Below are positions 23,952 through 31,137 of a stretch of 33,656 nucleotides of DNA, piece after piece. Each line of letters opens with the position of its first letter. The first letter of the stretch is position 1. Location of the stretch: the NCBI GenBank assembly GCA_905209435.1, contig CAJLTE010000028.1:1-33656 (forward strand), in the 5' to 3' direction. The position numbers and the translations under genes are program-made. The DNA is from an uncultured Blautia sp. Lineage in GTDB: Bacteria > Bacillota_A > Clostridia > Lachnospirales > Lachnospiraceae. A model generated the notes under the pieces. It was not told the DNA's origin and did not search any database. It saw only the letters and a program-made list of their open reading frames with translations.

Positions 23952-24938
23952 ATGAAAATTATAGCATATGAAGTAAGAGAAGATGAAGCGGAAATCATGA
24001 AAAAACTTGCAGGTAAACTTGGAATAGATGAACTGGTTACTACTGCAGAGCCATTGACTCTTGAGACTGTACGTCTTGCAGAGGGAGCAGCAGGTGTCAC
24101 AACTCTGGGACAGAGTATTATTGATGAAAATGTCTGTCAGGCATTAAGAGATGCAGGTGTAAAAGGCTATTCCACCAGAACGGTCGGATATAATCATGTA
24201 GATTTGAAAGCAGCGGCAGAAGCCGGAATCCGTGTAAGCAATGCCACCTATTCCCCTCATGGAGTAGCAGAATACACGGTAATGTTAATCCTCATGACTT
24301 TGCGTAACTACAAGCCTGCATTATACAGAATTAATGTTAACGACTATTCCCTGAACGGTCTCATCGGAAAAGAACTCCATGATATGACTGTAGGAATTAT
24401 AGGAACAGGCAAGATTGGTGCAGCAGTAATCCAGAATCTGTCCGGTTTTGGATGTAAGATTCTCGCACATTCCAGACATGAGGATGAAAATGTGAAGAAA
24501 TATGCGACATATGTAGACATGGACACTATCTATTCCGAATGTGACATCATTTCTTTCCACACTCCATTAAATGATGCCACTTACCATATGGTTAATAAAC
24601 GCACCATCGCAAAAATGAAAAAAGGTGTAATCCTCATCAACTGCGCCCGTGGAGAGCTGATGAACATCAATGATATCACCAAAGGAATTGAAGATGAACA
24701 GATAGGTGCACTGGCTCTGGATGTATTCGAAAACGAAAACGGCATTTATCACCACGACCGAAAAACTGACATCATCAAAAACAAAGATATGGCATATCTC
24801 CGTCAGTTCCCAAACGTCATTATGACCCAGCACATGGCTTTCTATACAGAACAGGCAGTAGTCAGTATGGTTCACTGCGGCCTGGAAAGCCTGGTGGCAT
24901 TTGCGGAGAATAAAGAGTATAGGTGTCAGTTACAGTAA
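23952..24938 (+). CDS. D-lactate dehydrogenase-type D-2-hydroxyacid dehydrogenase
   Basis: This 328-residue NAD-dependent enzyme reduces a 2-keto acid, probably pyruvate to D-lactate. The NAD-binding loop is GIIGTGKIG at 149-157. The catalytic trio is Arg233 (CARGEL), Glu262 (DVFENEN) and His294 (TQHMAF). The N-terminal catalytic domain carries STRTVGYNHVD, typical of the D-lactate branch, which also includes VanH-type enzymes. No van ligase genes are nearby, so fermentative lactate metabolism is the simplest reading. It follows the MNT remnant closely and may be read from the same promoter at 23591-23665. Confidence 0.92.
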   Translation: MKIIAYEVREDEAEIMKKLAGKLGIDELVTTAEPLTLETVRLAEGAAGVTTLGQSIIDENVCQALRDAGVKGYSTRTVGYNHVDLKAAAEAGIRVSNATYSPHGVAEYTVMLILMTLRNYKPALYRINVNDYSLNGLIGKELHDMTVGIIGTGKIGAAVIQNLSGFGCKILAHSRHEDENVKKYATYVDMDTIYSECDIISFHTPLNDATYHMVNKRTIAKMKKGVILINCARGELMNINDITKGIEDEQIGALALDVFENENGIYHHDRKTDIIKNKDMAYLRQFPNVIMTQHMAFYTEQAVVSMVHCGLESLVAFAENKEYRCQLQ

Positions 24939-25088
24939 TAAATTCCATGGTTGCTTTTGTGGATTTTATGAGAAATCAGACAAACCATACACAAATTTTG
25001 TAAATTTCATTCATAGGAATCTTTTCAGAAAGATGTTACAATAATTGAGCTGCAAAGAGATGACATCATGAAAGAAAGGATTTCATAA

Positions 25089-25496
25089 ATGAAAAAGTTT
25101 TTAAGAAATATTTTGATCGGAGTGCTTGTGGTTGGAGTTGTTGCAGGTTTAGCTGCATTTAAGGTAGATGACAATAAAACTTATGCCGAACAGCTCATGG
25201 CACAGGACATGGTTACGATAAAGAATACAACTCCATTTGAGTTACAGAATCTTACAATTCAGTACAATAACGAAAAAGAAACTACCGTAAATGTAATAAA
25301 TCCCGGAGAATCCGTGAAAGTAGAAGTTTTAGAGGATGCAAAACCTGTTATTTCAGTAAAAATTACCGGAAGTACAAAAGGCGGTATGAAGCTGTCCGGG
25401 TTTTTCACAGGACTGATTAATAATGAGACCTATTTCAGTGTTTATCTGGATGAAGACATGACTTTGGGAGTGAATTCCAATATTGTAAATGAGTGA
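25089..25496 (+). CDS. Small membrane-anchored or secreted protein of unknown function
   Basis: I do not recognise this 135-residue protein. It starts with two lysines and a strongly hydrophobic helix (about residues 5-24), a signal peptide or N-terminal anchor without a lipoprotein cysteine. The rest looks like one compact beta-rich domain outside the membrane: alternating hydrophobic residues in TIKNTTPFELQNLTIQYNN, a Gly-Glu turn, and a late helix-like FFTGLINNETY. This pattern resembles small Ig-like folds, but no family can be named. It has an AAAGGA ribosome site and its own terminator, so it is a single-gene unit. Confidence 0.75.
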   Translation: MKKFLRNILIGVLVVGVVAGLAAFKVDDNKTYAEQLMAQDMVTIKNTTPFELQNLTIQYNNEKETTVNVINPGESVKVEVLEDAKPVISVKITGSTKGGMKLSGFFTGLINNETYFSVYLDEDMTLGVNSNIVNE

Positions 25497-25512
25497 ATAT
25501 AGAAATGTAGAC

Positions 25513-25553
25513 AAAATGGCTGATTACCAATAATGTAGGTGATCAGCTATTTT
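25513..25553 (+). terminator. Terminator of the small membrane-anchored protein gene
   Basis: AAAATGGCTGATTACC (25513-25528) pairs with GGTGATCAGCTATTTT (25538-25553), with two mismatches. The T-rich end lies inside the stem. Confidence 0.8.
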
Positions 25554-25680
25554 ACTATGCTAAAGTAGGTTCTTCGTTTCAATTGCGAATATCCGATTGG
25601 CTTTTAGCGAAATCAGTTAATTGTTCTGCTTCGACTATAGTTATCTTCAGAATGGATATGTTATATAGAACAATAAAAAG

Positions 25681-25709
25681 TTGAAAAAATAAGAAATAAA
25701 TATTATATA
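25681..25709 (+). promoter_or_regulatory. Probable promoter of glycerate kinase
   Basis: TTGAAA (25681-25686) and TATATA (25704-25709) are 17 bases apart. The region is very AT-rich, so chance matches are possible. The 87 bases between it and the start codon could hold a CdaR site. Confidence 0.55.
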
Positions 25710-25796
25710 TACTATATCAATCCAAAACAAAACACACTATACTAAGTACAACAAAACAAATTGTACAGAAAGAAATACATAAGGAGGAAGTTGAAA

Positions 25797-26936
25797 ATGA
25801 AAGCAGTGATCGCAATTGATTCATTAAAGGGAAGTTTAAGCTCCATGGAAGCAGGATACGCTATCGCAGATGGAATCCGCAAAGTTCATGGACAGAATGC
25901 GGAGATCGTAGTAAGACCTCTGGCAGACGGAGGAGAGGGAACTGTGGAAGCATTAGTAAGCGGAATGAACGGAGTGACACAGAATGTAATGGTAACAGGA
26001 CCTCTTGGAACACCGGTGAACTGTGAATATGGAATTATTGAAAGCAGTCACACTGCAGTTATCGAGATGTCCGGTGCAGCAGGAATTACACTTGTTCCGG
26101 ATGAAAAACGCAATCCGCTTTACACCACAACCTATGGAGTTGGAGAAGTGATCAAAGATGCCATTGCCAAAGGCTGCAGACGCTTTATCGTAGGAATCGG
26201 CGGAAGTGCTACCAATGATGGCGGGATCGGAATGCTTCAGGCATTGGGATATGGGTTCCTTGACAAAGAAGGAAAACAGGTTCCTTTTGGTGCAAGAGGA
26301 CTGGAAGTGCTGGAAGAGATTACAGATGAATATGTACTTCCGGAACTTGCAGAATGTGAATTTCGTGTTGCATGCGACGTAACAAACATCTTGTGTGGAG
26401 AAAATGGCTGCAGTACAGTATTCGGTCCACAGAAAGGTGCAACCCCATCCATGATCATGCAGATGGACAAATGGCTGGAAAACTATGCTGCACTTACAGA
26501 AAAGAAATACACAAAAGCCAATGCACACCAGGCTGGTACAGGTGCAGCAGGCGGACTTGGGTTTGCATTCTTAAGCTTTACCAATGCGGTTTTGGAATCG
26601 GGGATTAAGATTGTTTTAGAGGAAACCGGGCTTGAGAAATATATGGAAGATGCAGATATCGTAATTACAGGAGAAGGCCGCCTGGATGGTCAGACTGCAA
26701 TGGGCAAAGCTCCTGTTGGAGTTGCACGTCTTGCAAAGAAACATGATATTCCTGTAATTGCTTTCGCAGGAAGCGTAACAAAAGAAGCCGTTGCCTGTAA
26801 CCAGAACGGAATCGACGCATTCTTCCCAATTCTCAGAGGGGTTGTAACGCTGGAAGAAGCCATGAACCCGGAGAATGCAAAAGCGAACATGACAGATACC
26901 GTAGAACAGGTATTTCGTCTGATGAATATTAAGTAA
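25797..26936 (+). CDS. glxK: Glycerate kinase
   Basis: The enzyme phosphorylates D-glycerate (to 2-phosphoglycerate in the bacterial GarK/GlxK class), feeding it into lower glycolysis. The 379-residue protein is of glycerate kinase family 1: it opens AVIAIDSLKGSLSSMEAG, contains VRPLADGGEGT, GIGGSATNDGG and the late GEGRLDGQT with FAGSV, all typical nucleotide- and substrate-loop motifs. The ATG at 25797 is preceded by AAGGAGG, so an upstream in-frame ATG at 25761 is rejected. It converges with a CdaR-type regulator gene, a frequent pairing, which suggests control by glycerate or a sugar diacid. Confidence 0.94.
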   Translation: MKAVIAIDSLKGSLSSMEAGYAIADGIRKVHGQNAEIVVRPLADGGEGTVEALVSGMNGVTQNVMVTGPLGTPVNCEYGIIESSHTAVIEMSGAAGITLVPDEKRNPLYTTTYGVGEVIKDAIAKGCRRFIVGIGGSATNDGGIGMLQALGYGFLDKEGKQVPFGARGLEVLEEITDEYVLPELAECEFRVACDVTNILCGENGCSTVFGPQKGATPSMIMQMDKWLENYAALTEKKYTKANAHQAGTGAAGGLGFAFLSFTNAVLESGIKIVLEETGLEKYMEDADIVITGEGRLDGQTAMGKAPVGVARLAKKHDIPVIAFAGSVTKEAVACNQNGIDAFFPILRGVVTLEEAMNPENAKANMTDTVEQVFRLMNIK

Positions 26937-26972
26937 ACCAAGTAAGCCTTCTGATAAACTGCGGAGCAGTTA

Positions 26973-27018
26973 TTGGTTATGAGCAAGTAGCGAAGCGGAT
27001 AATTTTATCCGCTTGACT
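26973..27018 (+). repeat. Dispersed intergenic hairpin repeat, copy B
   Basis: The first 27-28 bases are identical to copy A at 4401-4450. The centre differs but again folds: AAGCGGATAA (26993-27002) pairs perfectly with TTATCCGCTT (27005-27014). It lies between the convergent glycerate kinase and cdaR genes and may serve as their terminator. Confidence 0.72.
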
Positions 27019-27027
27019 GCATAGAGA

Positions 27028-28113
27028 TTACAATTTTTCTGCCAGGTACAGAAGTACTGCGTCCTTAAATTTACGTGGATTCAATCCGGTCTTTTTATAA
27101 ATATGGTTCAGTTTATACTGGAGCGTATTCTTATGCAGAAATAACTGTTCACTGGTATCATGCAGGGACATATCCTGCTCAAAATAAGTACTGATAATAT
27201 GAAGTTCTTCTTCCGTGAGACTTGCAGTCGTCCGGGAGAGGAACTCTTTTTTTTCTTCTTCACCCAGTCCGGAGAGGATAAGCTCCAGCACAAGATCATC
27301 GAACATTACGAAACCTTCTGTTGTGTCTGTGACGCTTTTTAAAGCAGTACGTGCGGAAGAACAGGATTCTGCAAGCTGGTAAATGGATGTGCTTTTTCCA
27401 ACTGCAATTTTCAAAAGCATTTTATTGTCAGCGGCAAATTGTTTCAGAATAAAAGAATTCTTTTCAAAAAGCTCTGTATCTATGACTGCCAGATACTCAT
27501 TGGGATAATGAAAGGTATACAGATTCACCGGAAACATGGAGAACATCTGTGTTACTTTCTGCTCGAGAAGAGAAAGATTTGCCATATTGTATCTGGTGTT
27601 TACCTGAATCAAAATCAGGCGTTTGGAAGTCTGGACACTGATGTCGAATTCTTTCAGCAGCTTGTGAACATAATCCATATTTCTGTCAGCATTGTCGTTT
27701 CGGATCAGAGAGTCAATGAGATACTGCCTTTTATCATTCTGGCTGCGGCTGATCATATTCAGCTCCTGCTCCCGGACAAGAAGATTCGTGATGCGTTCTG
27801 CCAGATGAGCATATTTCCTTACAGTATCTGGTTCGCCCGTAATTCCGATCACAGCAAGAAGAGACTGATTATGATAAACGGGCATATTGATACCTTTCTG
27901 GATTCCATAGAAGCTGTTGTCAGAAGAGACCTCGATTGTATTGCCGGTTGCAGCAGCCTTCTGACCGATTTCGTGAAAGGTTCCGATTCTTTTAGGATTT
28001 GTGCTTGCAAAAATAATACCTGACTGATCTATGAAATTAATATCCTGCCCGCAGACATCTTTTACAGTATTTACAATCTGCATGGCAAGGGAATGGTCTA
28101 TTTTTATCTGCAT
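27028..28113 (-). CDS. cdaR: CdaR-family sugar-diacid regulator
   Basis: This 361-residue transcription factor has an N-terminal sugar-diacid recognition domain (about residues 3-135, with GQDINFIDQSGIIFAST), a middle GGDEF-like/PucR linker region, and a C-terminal PucR-type helix-turn-helix near residues 313-355 (SEQLFLHKNTLQYKLNHIYKKTG). CdaR of Escherichia coli activates glucarate, galactarate and glycerate genes in response to diacids or glycerate. Here the gene faces glycerate kinase tail to tail, making that gene its likely target. No diacid transporter or dehydratase is in the window. A TTGGAG site precedes the ATG. It lies 88 bases after cbiZ on the same strand and might receive some read-through. 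Confidence 0.92.
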   Translation of the reverse strand: MQIKIDHSLAMQIVNTVKDVCGQDINFIDQSGIIFASTNPKRIGTFHEIGQKAAATGNTIEVSSDNSFYGIQKGINMPVYHNQSLLAVIGITGEPDTVRKYAHLAERITNLLVREQELNMISRSQNDKRQYLIDSLIRNDNADRNMDYVHKLLKEFDISVQTSKRLILIQVNTRYNMANLSLLEQKVTQMFSMFPVNLYTFHYPNEYLAVIDTELFEKNSFILKQFAADNKMLLKIAVGKSTSIYQLAESCSSARTALKSVTDTTEGFVMFDDLVLELILSGLGEEEKKEFLSRTTASLTEEELHIISTYFEQDMSLHDTSEQLFLHKNTLQYKLNHIYKKTGLNPRKFKDAVLLYLAEKL

Positions 28114-28201
28114 GGTAAATGCTCCAATGATTCGGTTAAAATGTATATTTGTACTTTAACATAAATCGAAATGAATCACAATGTCAGATTTCCTGTCTCT
28201 G

Positions 28202-29341
28202 TCAGATCGGCTGCTGATCCAGTCCAAAATAAAAAATCATCAGGAACATCAGCTGGTCTTTTAACGAAAACTTCTTAAGCGCAGGAATCTGCCATGCTTC
28301 ATCAGGATAGGCATTCTGCAAAAAAAGATCATTTCTCCAATGCAGACCATACAGCATCAGCCGTTTTCCTTCTCTGATGGCTTCCGGTTCCATGATAAGT
28401 TCCCAGCGGAGCTGATCCATCAGATGCAGATACAGAGAAGTGCATAATACCAGATTGCTGGTACGGTTATGGAACTGTATTGTACGCTCCAGGTCAGAGG
28501 CACGGGAAAAAATGATGTGGTATTTCTGAAAGATATCTATGTATTCTGTATAAAAATCCCATAAAGTTCCTGCTGTGATTCCATATCTGGAAGTACGGAC
28601 CAGAACCTGAAACTGCCTGGGACCGCATGCAGCAGTTTGCTTCAGCAGTGCCTGCTTCACAGCTGCAATTACTGCTTTACCGATCAGTTCGCCCAGCTTG
28701 GAATGTCCGGACGCATCTGTGAGAGTGTGTGCACCATCCATATCAGCGGCAATGACAGTACCGTCAGTTCCGGAACCTGTGGCAGGTTCTTCGGAATAAC
28801 AGCTCCCCAGAAGAAGCTGGGAAACGGCAGAAGCCTTGGCCTCGGAACAGACCATTAATGCGCGTACCATGGCAGGATCTGTAAGGTTTTGATTGATATA
28901 AAGAAATACATTGATAGTACCGGGAGGAAGCATTTCGTATTTTCCTTCCTGTTCGTAATAGGAAGAAGGATCTCCGGGGCACATTCCGTTAGAATCAATT
29001 CCGCCGGTGACAGCTGCAGTTACAGAAAGATCCTGAAAACTGACAGTTTCTACAGCGCAGAGTTCAGTCCATGCAGCGGTACTTAAAGCCGTACATGAGG
29101 CAGGATCAATTCCAAGCAGTTTTGCATGAACTGCAAGATCTTCTTCATAAGTATCACCGAGCATTTCACATTCATAAGCACCGTTCATACAGTTGATATT
29201 TAATGCGTGAGATAAATGTGTGGTGAGACCGCCGTTTAATGGACTAGTACTGAGAATTTTTGTTCTGCCGGGAAAAGAGAAGATAGTGCATCCGTCTTTT
29301 TCTGTAATATGAAAGTTTAAAGGCAGATTATTTCTTTCCAT
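28202..29341 (-). CDS. cbiZ: Adenosylcobinamide amidohydrolase CbiZ with C-terminal extension
   Basis: CbiZ cleaves the aminopropanol side chain from adenosyl-corrinoids so that scavenged or foreign corrinoids can be rebuilt through adenosylcobyric acid. Family motifs run through residues 35-235: NGGLTTHLSHALN, an AVTGGIDSNG segment near 110-119, the PGTINVFLYIN strand, a TGSGTDG loop at 188-194 and SGHSKLGELIGKAV at 211-224. Normal CbiZ proteins are about 210-230 residues. This one has 379, with some 140 additional residues (240-379) rich in aromatic residues and Leu that I cannot assign. It lies 10 bases behind the leucine-rich-repeat gene, with its own GGGAGG site, under the same cobalamin riboswitch, which strongly supports the assignment. 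Confidence 0.9.
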   Translation of the reverse strand: MERNNLPLNFHITEKDGCTIFSFPGRTKILSTSPLNGGLTTHLSHALNINCMNGAYECEMLGDTYEEDLAVHAKLLGIDPASCTALSTAAWTELCAVETVSFQDLSVTAAVTGGIDSNGMCPGDPSSYYEQEGKYEMLPPGTINVFLYINQNLTDPAMVRALMVCSEAKASAVSQLLLGSCYSEEPATGSGTDGTVIAADMDGAHTLTDASGHSKLGELIGKAVIAAVKQALLKQTAACGPRQFQVLVRTSRYGITAGTLWDFYTEYIDIFQKYHIIFSRASDLERTIQFHNRTSNLVLCTSLYLHLMDQLRWELIMEPEAIREGKRLMLYGLHWRNDLFLQNAYPDEAWQIPALKKFSLKDQLMFLMIFYFGLDQQPI

Positions 29342-29351
29342 GGATACCTCC

Positions 29352-30185
29352 CTAAATATATTCTACACGGAAACCTGATTCCTGGCAGTAACGATCAACT
29401 TTAGAACCTTTATAGCAGCGGATATATGCGGCCTTGTTTATGATCCATGGACCAATGAATTCCGGATCATGCCGTATTTCGAGATATTGCAGCCGGTTAC
29501 AGCCGTGAAAGATCCACTTGCCAAGGTAACGGACATTCGCAGGGAGCGTCACATGTGTCAGATTATTACATTTAAAAAATGAGCTGTCATCCAGAAATTC
29601 AAGGGAATCCGGTAATTTCAGATTTTTCATGCCGCAGAAATAGAATGCCTGTTTACCGATTGTTTTCAGGCCGTTCGGAAAATTGATATGTTCTAATTTC
29701 TTACATTTATAAAAAGCTCTGTCATCGATTTCCGACAAAGAAGAAGGAAAAGCGATTTCTGTAAGAGAAGAACATTCTGAAAAGGCATCTGCTTTGATGG
29801 AAGCCAGATGGCTGTCAGGGGCAAATTCTAATTTCTTTAAGCGCAGACCGTTGCGGAATGCATTTTGGGGTATAGTTGTCAGTCCGGCCGGAATCTGAAC
29901 CTGCTCAAGGGAAGGACAGTCACTGAAAGCGCCAATACCGATTTTTTGCAGGTTGCCCGGAAACTCCAGACTGTTTAGTCTGGAACAGCCCTGAAATGCT
30001 TTGGCACCAATCTGCTGCATTTCATATGGAAAAATAACAGATCTTATAATTGACCGCTTGAAAAAGGTTTCAGATGAAATGGTATGGCAATTATCTGGCA
30101 AGATCATATCCGGTTTCAGATAAGGCGAAGAATTACGCCTGGTAAGAGTTAGTGTTTTTGGGTTATTGCTGTTATAAAATTGCAT
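29352..30185 (-). CDS. BspA-type leucine-rich-repeat protein under a cobalamin riboswitch
   Basis: The 277-residue protein is built from about eight LRR_5 (BspA/TpLRR) repeats of 22-23 residues, with the recurring pattern IGxxAFxxCxxLxxxxxP, for example QQIGAKAFQGCSRLNSLEFP. It ends in the usual capping strand with KGSKVDRYCQESG. Such repeats normally mediate binding on the cell surface, but neither possible start gives a signal peptide or anchor, so the protein may be cytosolic or exported unconventionally. The ATG at 30185 has a GAAGGAG site; a longer frame to 30350 lacks one. It is the first gene behind the cobalamin riboswitch and is coupled with cbiZ, so a corrinoid-related role is inferred. 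Confidence 0.85.
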   Translation of the reverse strand: MQFYNSNNPKTLTLTRRNSSPYLKPDMILPDNCHTISSETFFKRSIIRSVIFPYEMQQIGAKAFQGCSRLNSLEFPGNLQKIGIGAFSDCPSLEQVQIPAGLTTIPQNAFRNGLRLKKLEFAPDSHLASIKADAFSECSSLTEIAFPSSLSEIDDRAFYKCKKLEHINFPNGLKTIGKQAFYFCGMKNLKLPDSLEFLDDSSFFKCNNLTHVTLPANVRYLGKWIFHGCNRLQYLEIRHDPEFIGPWIINKAAYIRCYKGSKVDRYCQESGFRVEYI

Positions 30186-30395
30186 AAAAAATACTCCTTC
30201 ACAATAGAAAAAATGTTTTCTCTGTGACAGAGCAGTGCTTTTTGGTAATCTATATGAAACAAAATACCGATGATACTGCCAATGTCTACCATCCAGAGGA
30301 AAGGAGAAAACATAAATAAAGGATGATTTTCTTATAATATTAGGGAACACTAAAGAAGATCACCCTTCCAACTGTCATTGCGTGTAACAGATGGC

Positions 30396-30575
30396 GGCAG
30401 CTTAAAGCAGGTATTCTGACTCACGCAGTAACGTTATATCTCTCCTTCTCACAAAAATGCAATGGATGCGAGATACAACTGCACGTACACAGCAGCACGA
30501 CTGTTCAGGATTTCCACCTGATTCCCTCTTAGCTGAAGATCCGATAATTGCTATCGTGACCAGCAGAACTTAAAA
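30396..30575 (-). promoter_or_regulatory. Cobalamin riboswitch before the LRR-cbiZ operon
   Basis: Read on the minus strand, the conserved core is plain: AGGGAATCAGGTGGAAATCC (30508-30527), then the AC-G and TGCTGTGTA segments, and at the 3' end GAGTCAGAATACCTGC (30407-30422) closing on GCTGGTCAC near 30563-30571. These are the signature boxes of the cobalamin riboswitch class (RF00174), which turns genes off when coenzyme B12 or a related cobalamin binds. About 210 bases of leader separate it from the LRR start codon. They include a CTCTG/CAGAG hairpin followed by a T-rich run that could be the terminator of the switch. Confidence 0.92.
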
Positions 30576-30614
30576 CCGGTAATTGTCAATAAATGTTCTA
30601 TTCAATTATCTTCT

Positions 30615-30642
30615 ATTATAATGGATTTTGTATAAAATTCAA
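30615..30642 (-). promoter_or_regulatory. Promoter of the riboswitch-LRR-cbiZ transcript
   Basis: On the minus strand TTGAAT (30637-30642) and the consensus TATAAT (30615-30620) are 16 bases apart. The transcript would start near 30608, about 30 bases before the riboswitch. Confidence 0.8.
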
Positions 30643-30756
30643 TAATTTTTTTCAAAAAACAAATTTTTTGTTTCAGACAGAAGCACGAAATGTACGAAAA
30701 AAGGTAATTATAGCAAAAATAATTAGAAAAAGATGGGATTAGTGTAAATGAAAAAA

Positions 30757-30785
30757 TTGACAATTTGTGCAAAAAATGTTATTGT
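30757..30785 (+). promoter_or_regulatory. Promoter of the secreted-protein leader
   Basis: Consensus TTGACA (30757-30762) and TATTGT (30780-30785) are 17 bases apart. It diverges from the minus-strand promoter, with about 115 bases between the two -35 boxes. Confidence 0.8.
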
Positions 30786-30799
30786 ATCTATGATAATTG

Positions 30800-30988
30800 A
30801 ATTGCGTTTAGTGCCAATGTACAGCTCATTATTATGGTAATGATTGAAGAATTATTGGGTGAGAATCCCAAACAGGGCGAATACCCTGCAGTATTTTAGT
30901 CTGCATTTCACTGTACTCTTATAGTCGGTATAACCAAGGGGTTACCAGATTCATGAGAGACAAGTGAACTCTGTACATGAAAGATATT
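30800..30988 (+). promoter_or_regulatory. Structured leader, probable shortened cobalamin riboswitch
   Basis: Boxes in cobalamin-riboswitch order can be read: TTTAGTGCC (30807-30815), a small hairpin, GGGTGAGAATCCC (30857-30869), ACAGGG/CCCTGCAGTA (30872-30893), and AGTCGGTATAACC (30923-30935), which resembles the 3' box AGTCxGGATACC. GGTATAACC also pairs with GGGGTTACC just downstream, and TTCATGAGAG with CTCTGTACATGAA, so alternative folds before the terminator are likely. The spacing between boxes is shorter than in the minus-strand switch and the match is partial. Another riboswitch class remains possible. Confidence 0.55.
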
Positions 30989-31016
30989 CCCTGCCGGAAA
31001 CCGGCAGGGATTTTTT
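30989..31016 (+). terminator. Leader terminator (expression platform) of the secreted-protein gene
   Basis: A perfect 9-pair GC-rich stem, CCCTGCCGG with CCGGCAGGG, has the loop AAA and is followed by six T residues. It sits 121 bases before the coding start, so it can only act as an attenuator. The stretch 31017-31137 is non-coding. Confidence 0.92.
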
Positions 31017-31137
31017 GTACCTTGAAAACTGAATACTGGAAGAATAAGGATTTGTGACTGTAAATGTGAGAAGGTGTATGTGGGAAAATCAATGCCGGGA
31101 ATAGATAGGCAACATATGAAAAGAAAAAGGTGAAAGA

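Noticed and set aside
30923..30946. Reading the plus-strand leader as a c-di-GMP (GEMM) riboswitch because of a GGTxxxxCCxxGGGTTACC-like part
   Set aside because: The GGACGCAAAGCC-type core of that class is missing, while several cobalamin-type boxes are present in order.
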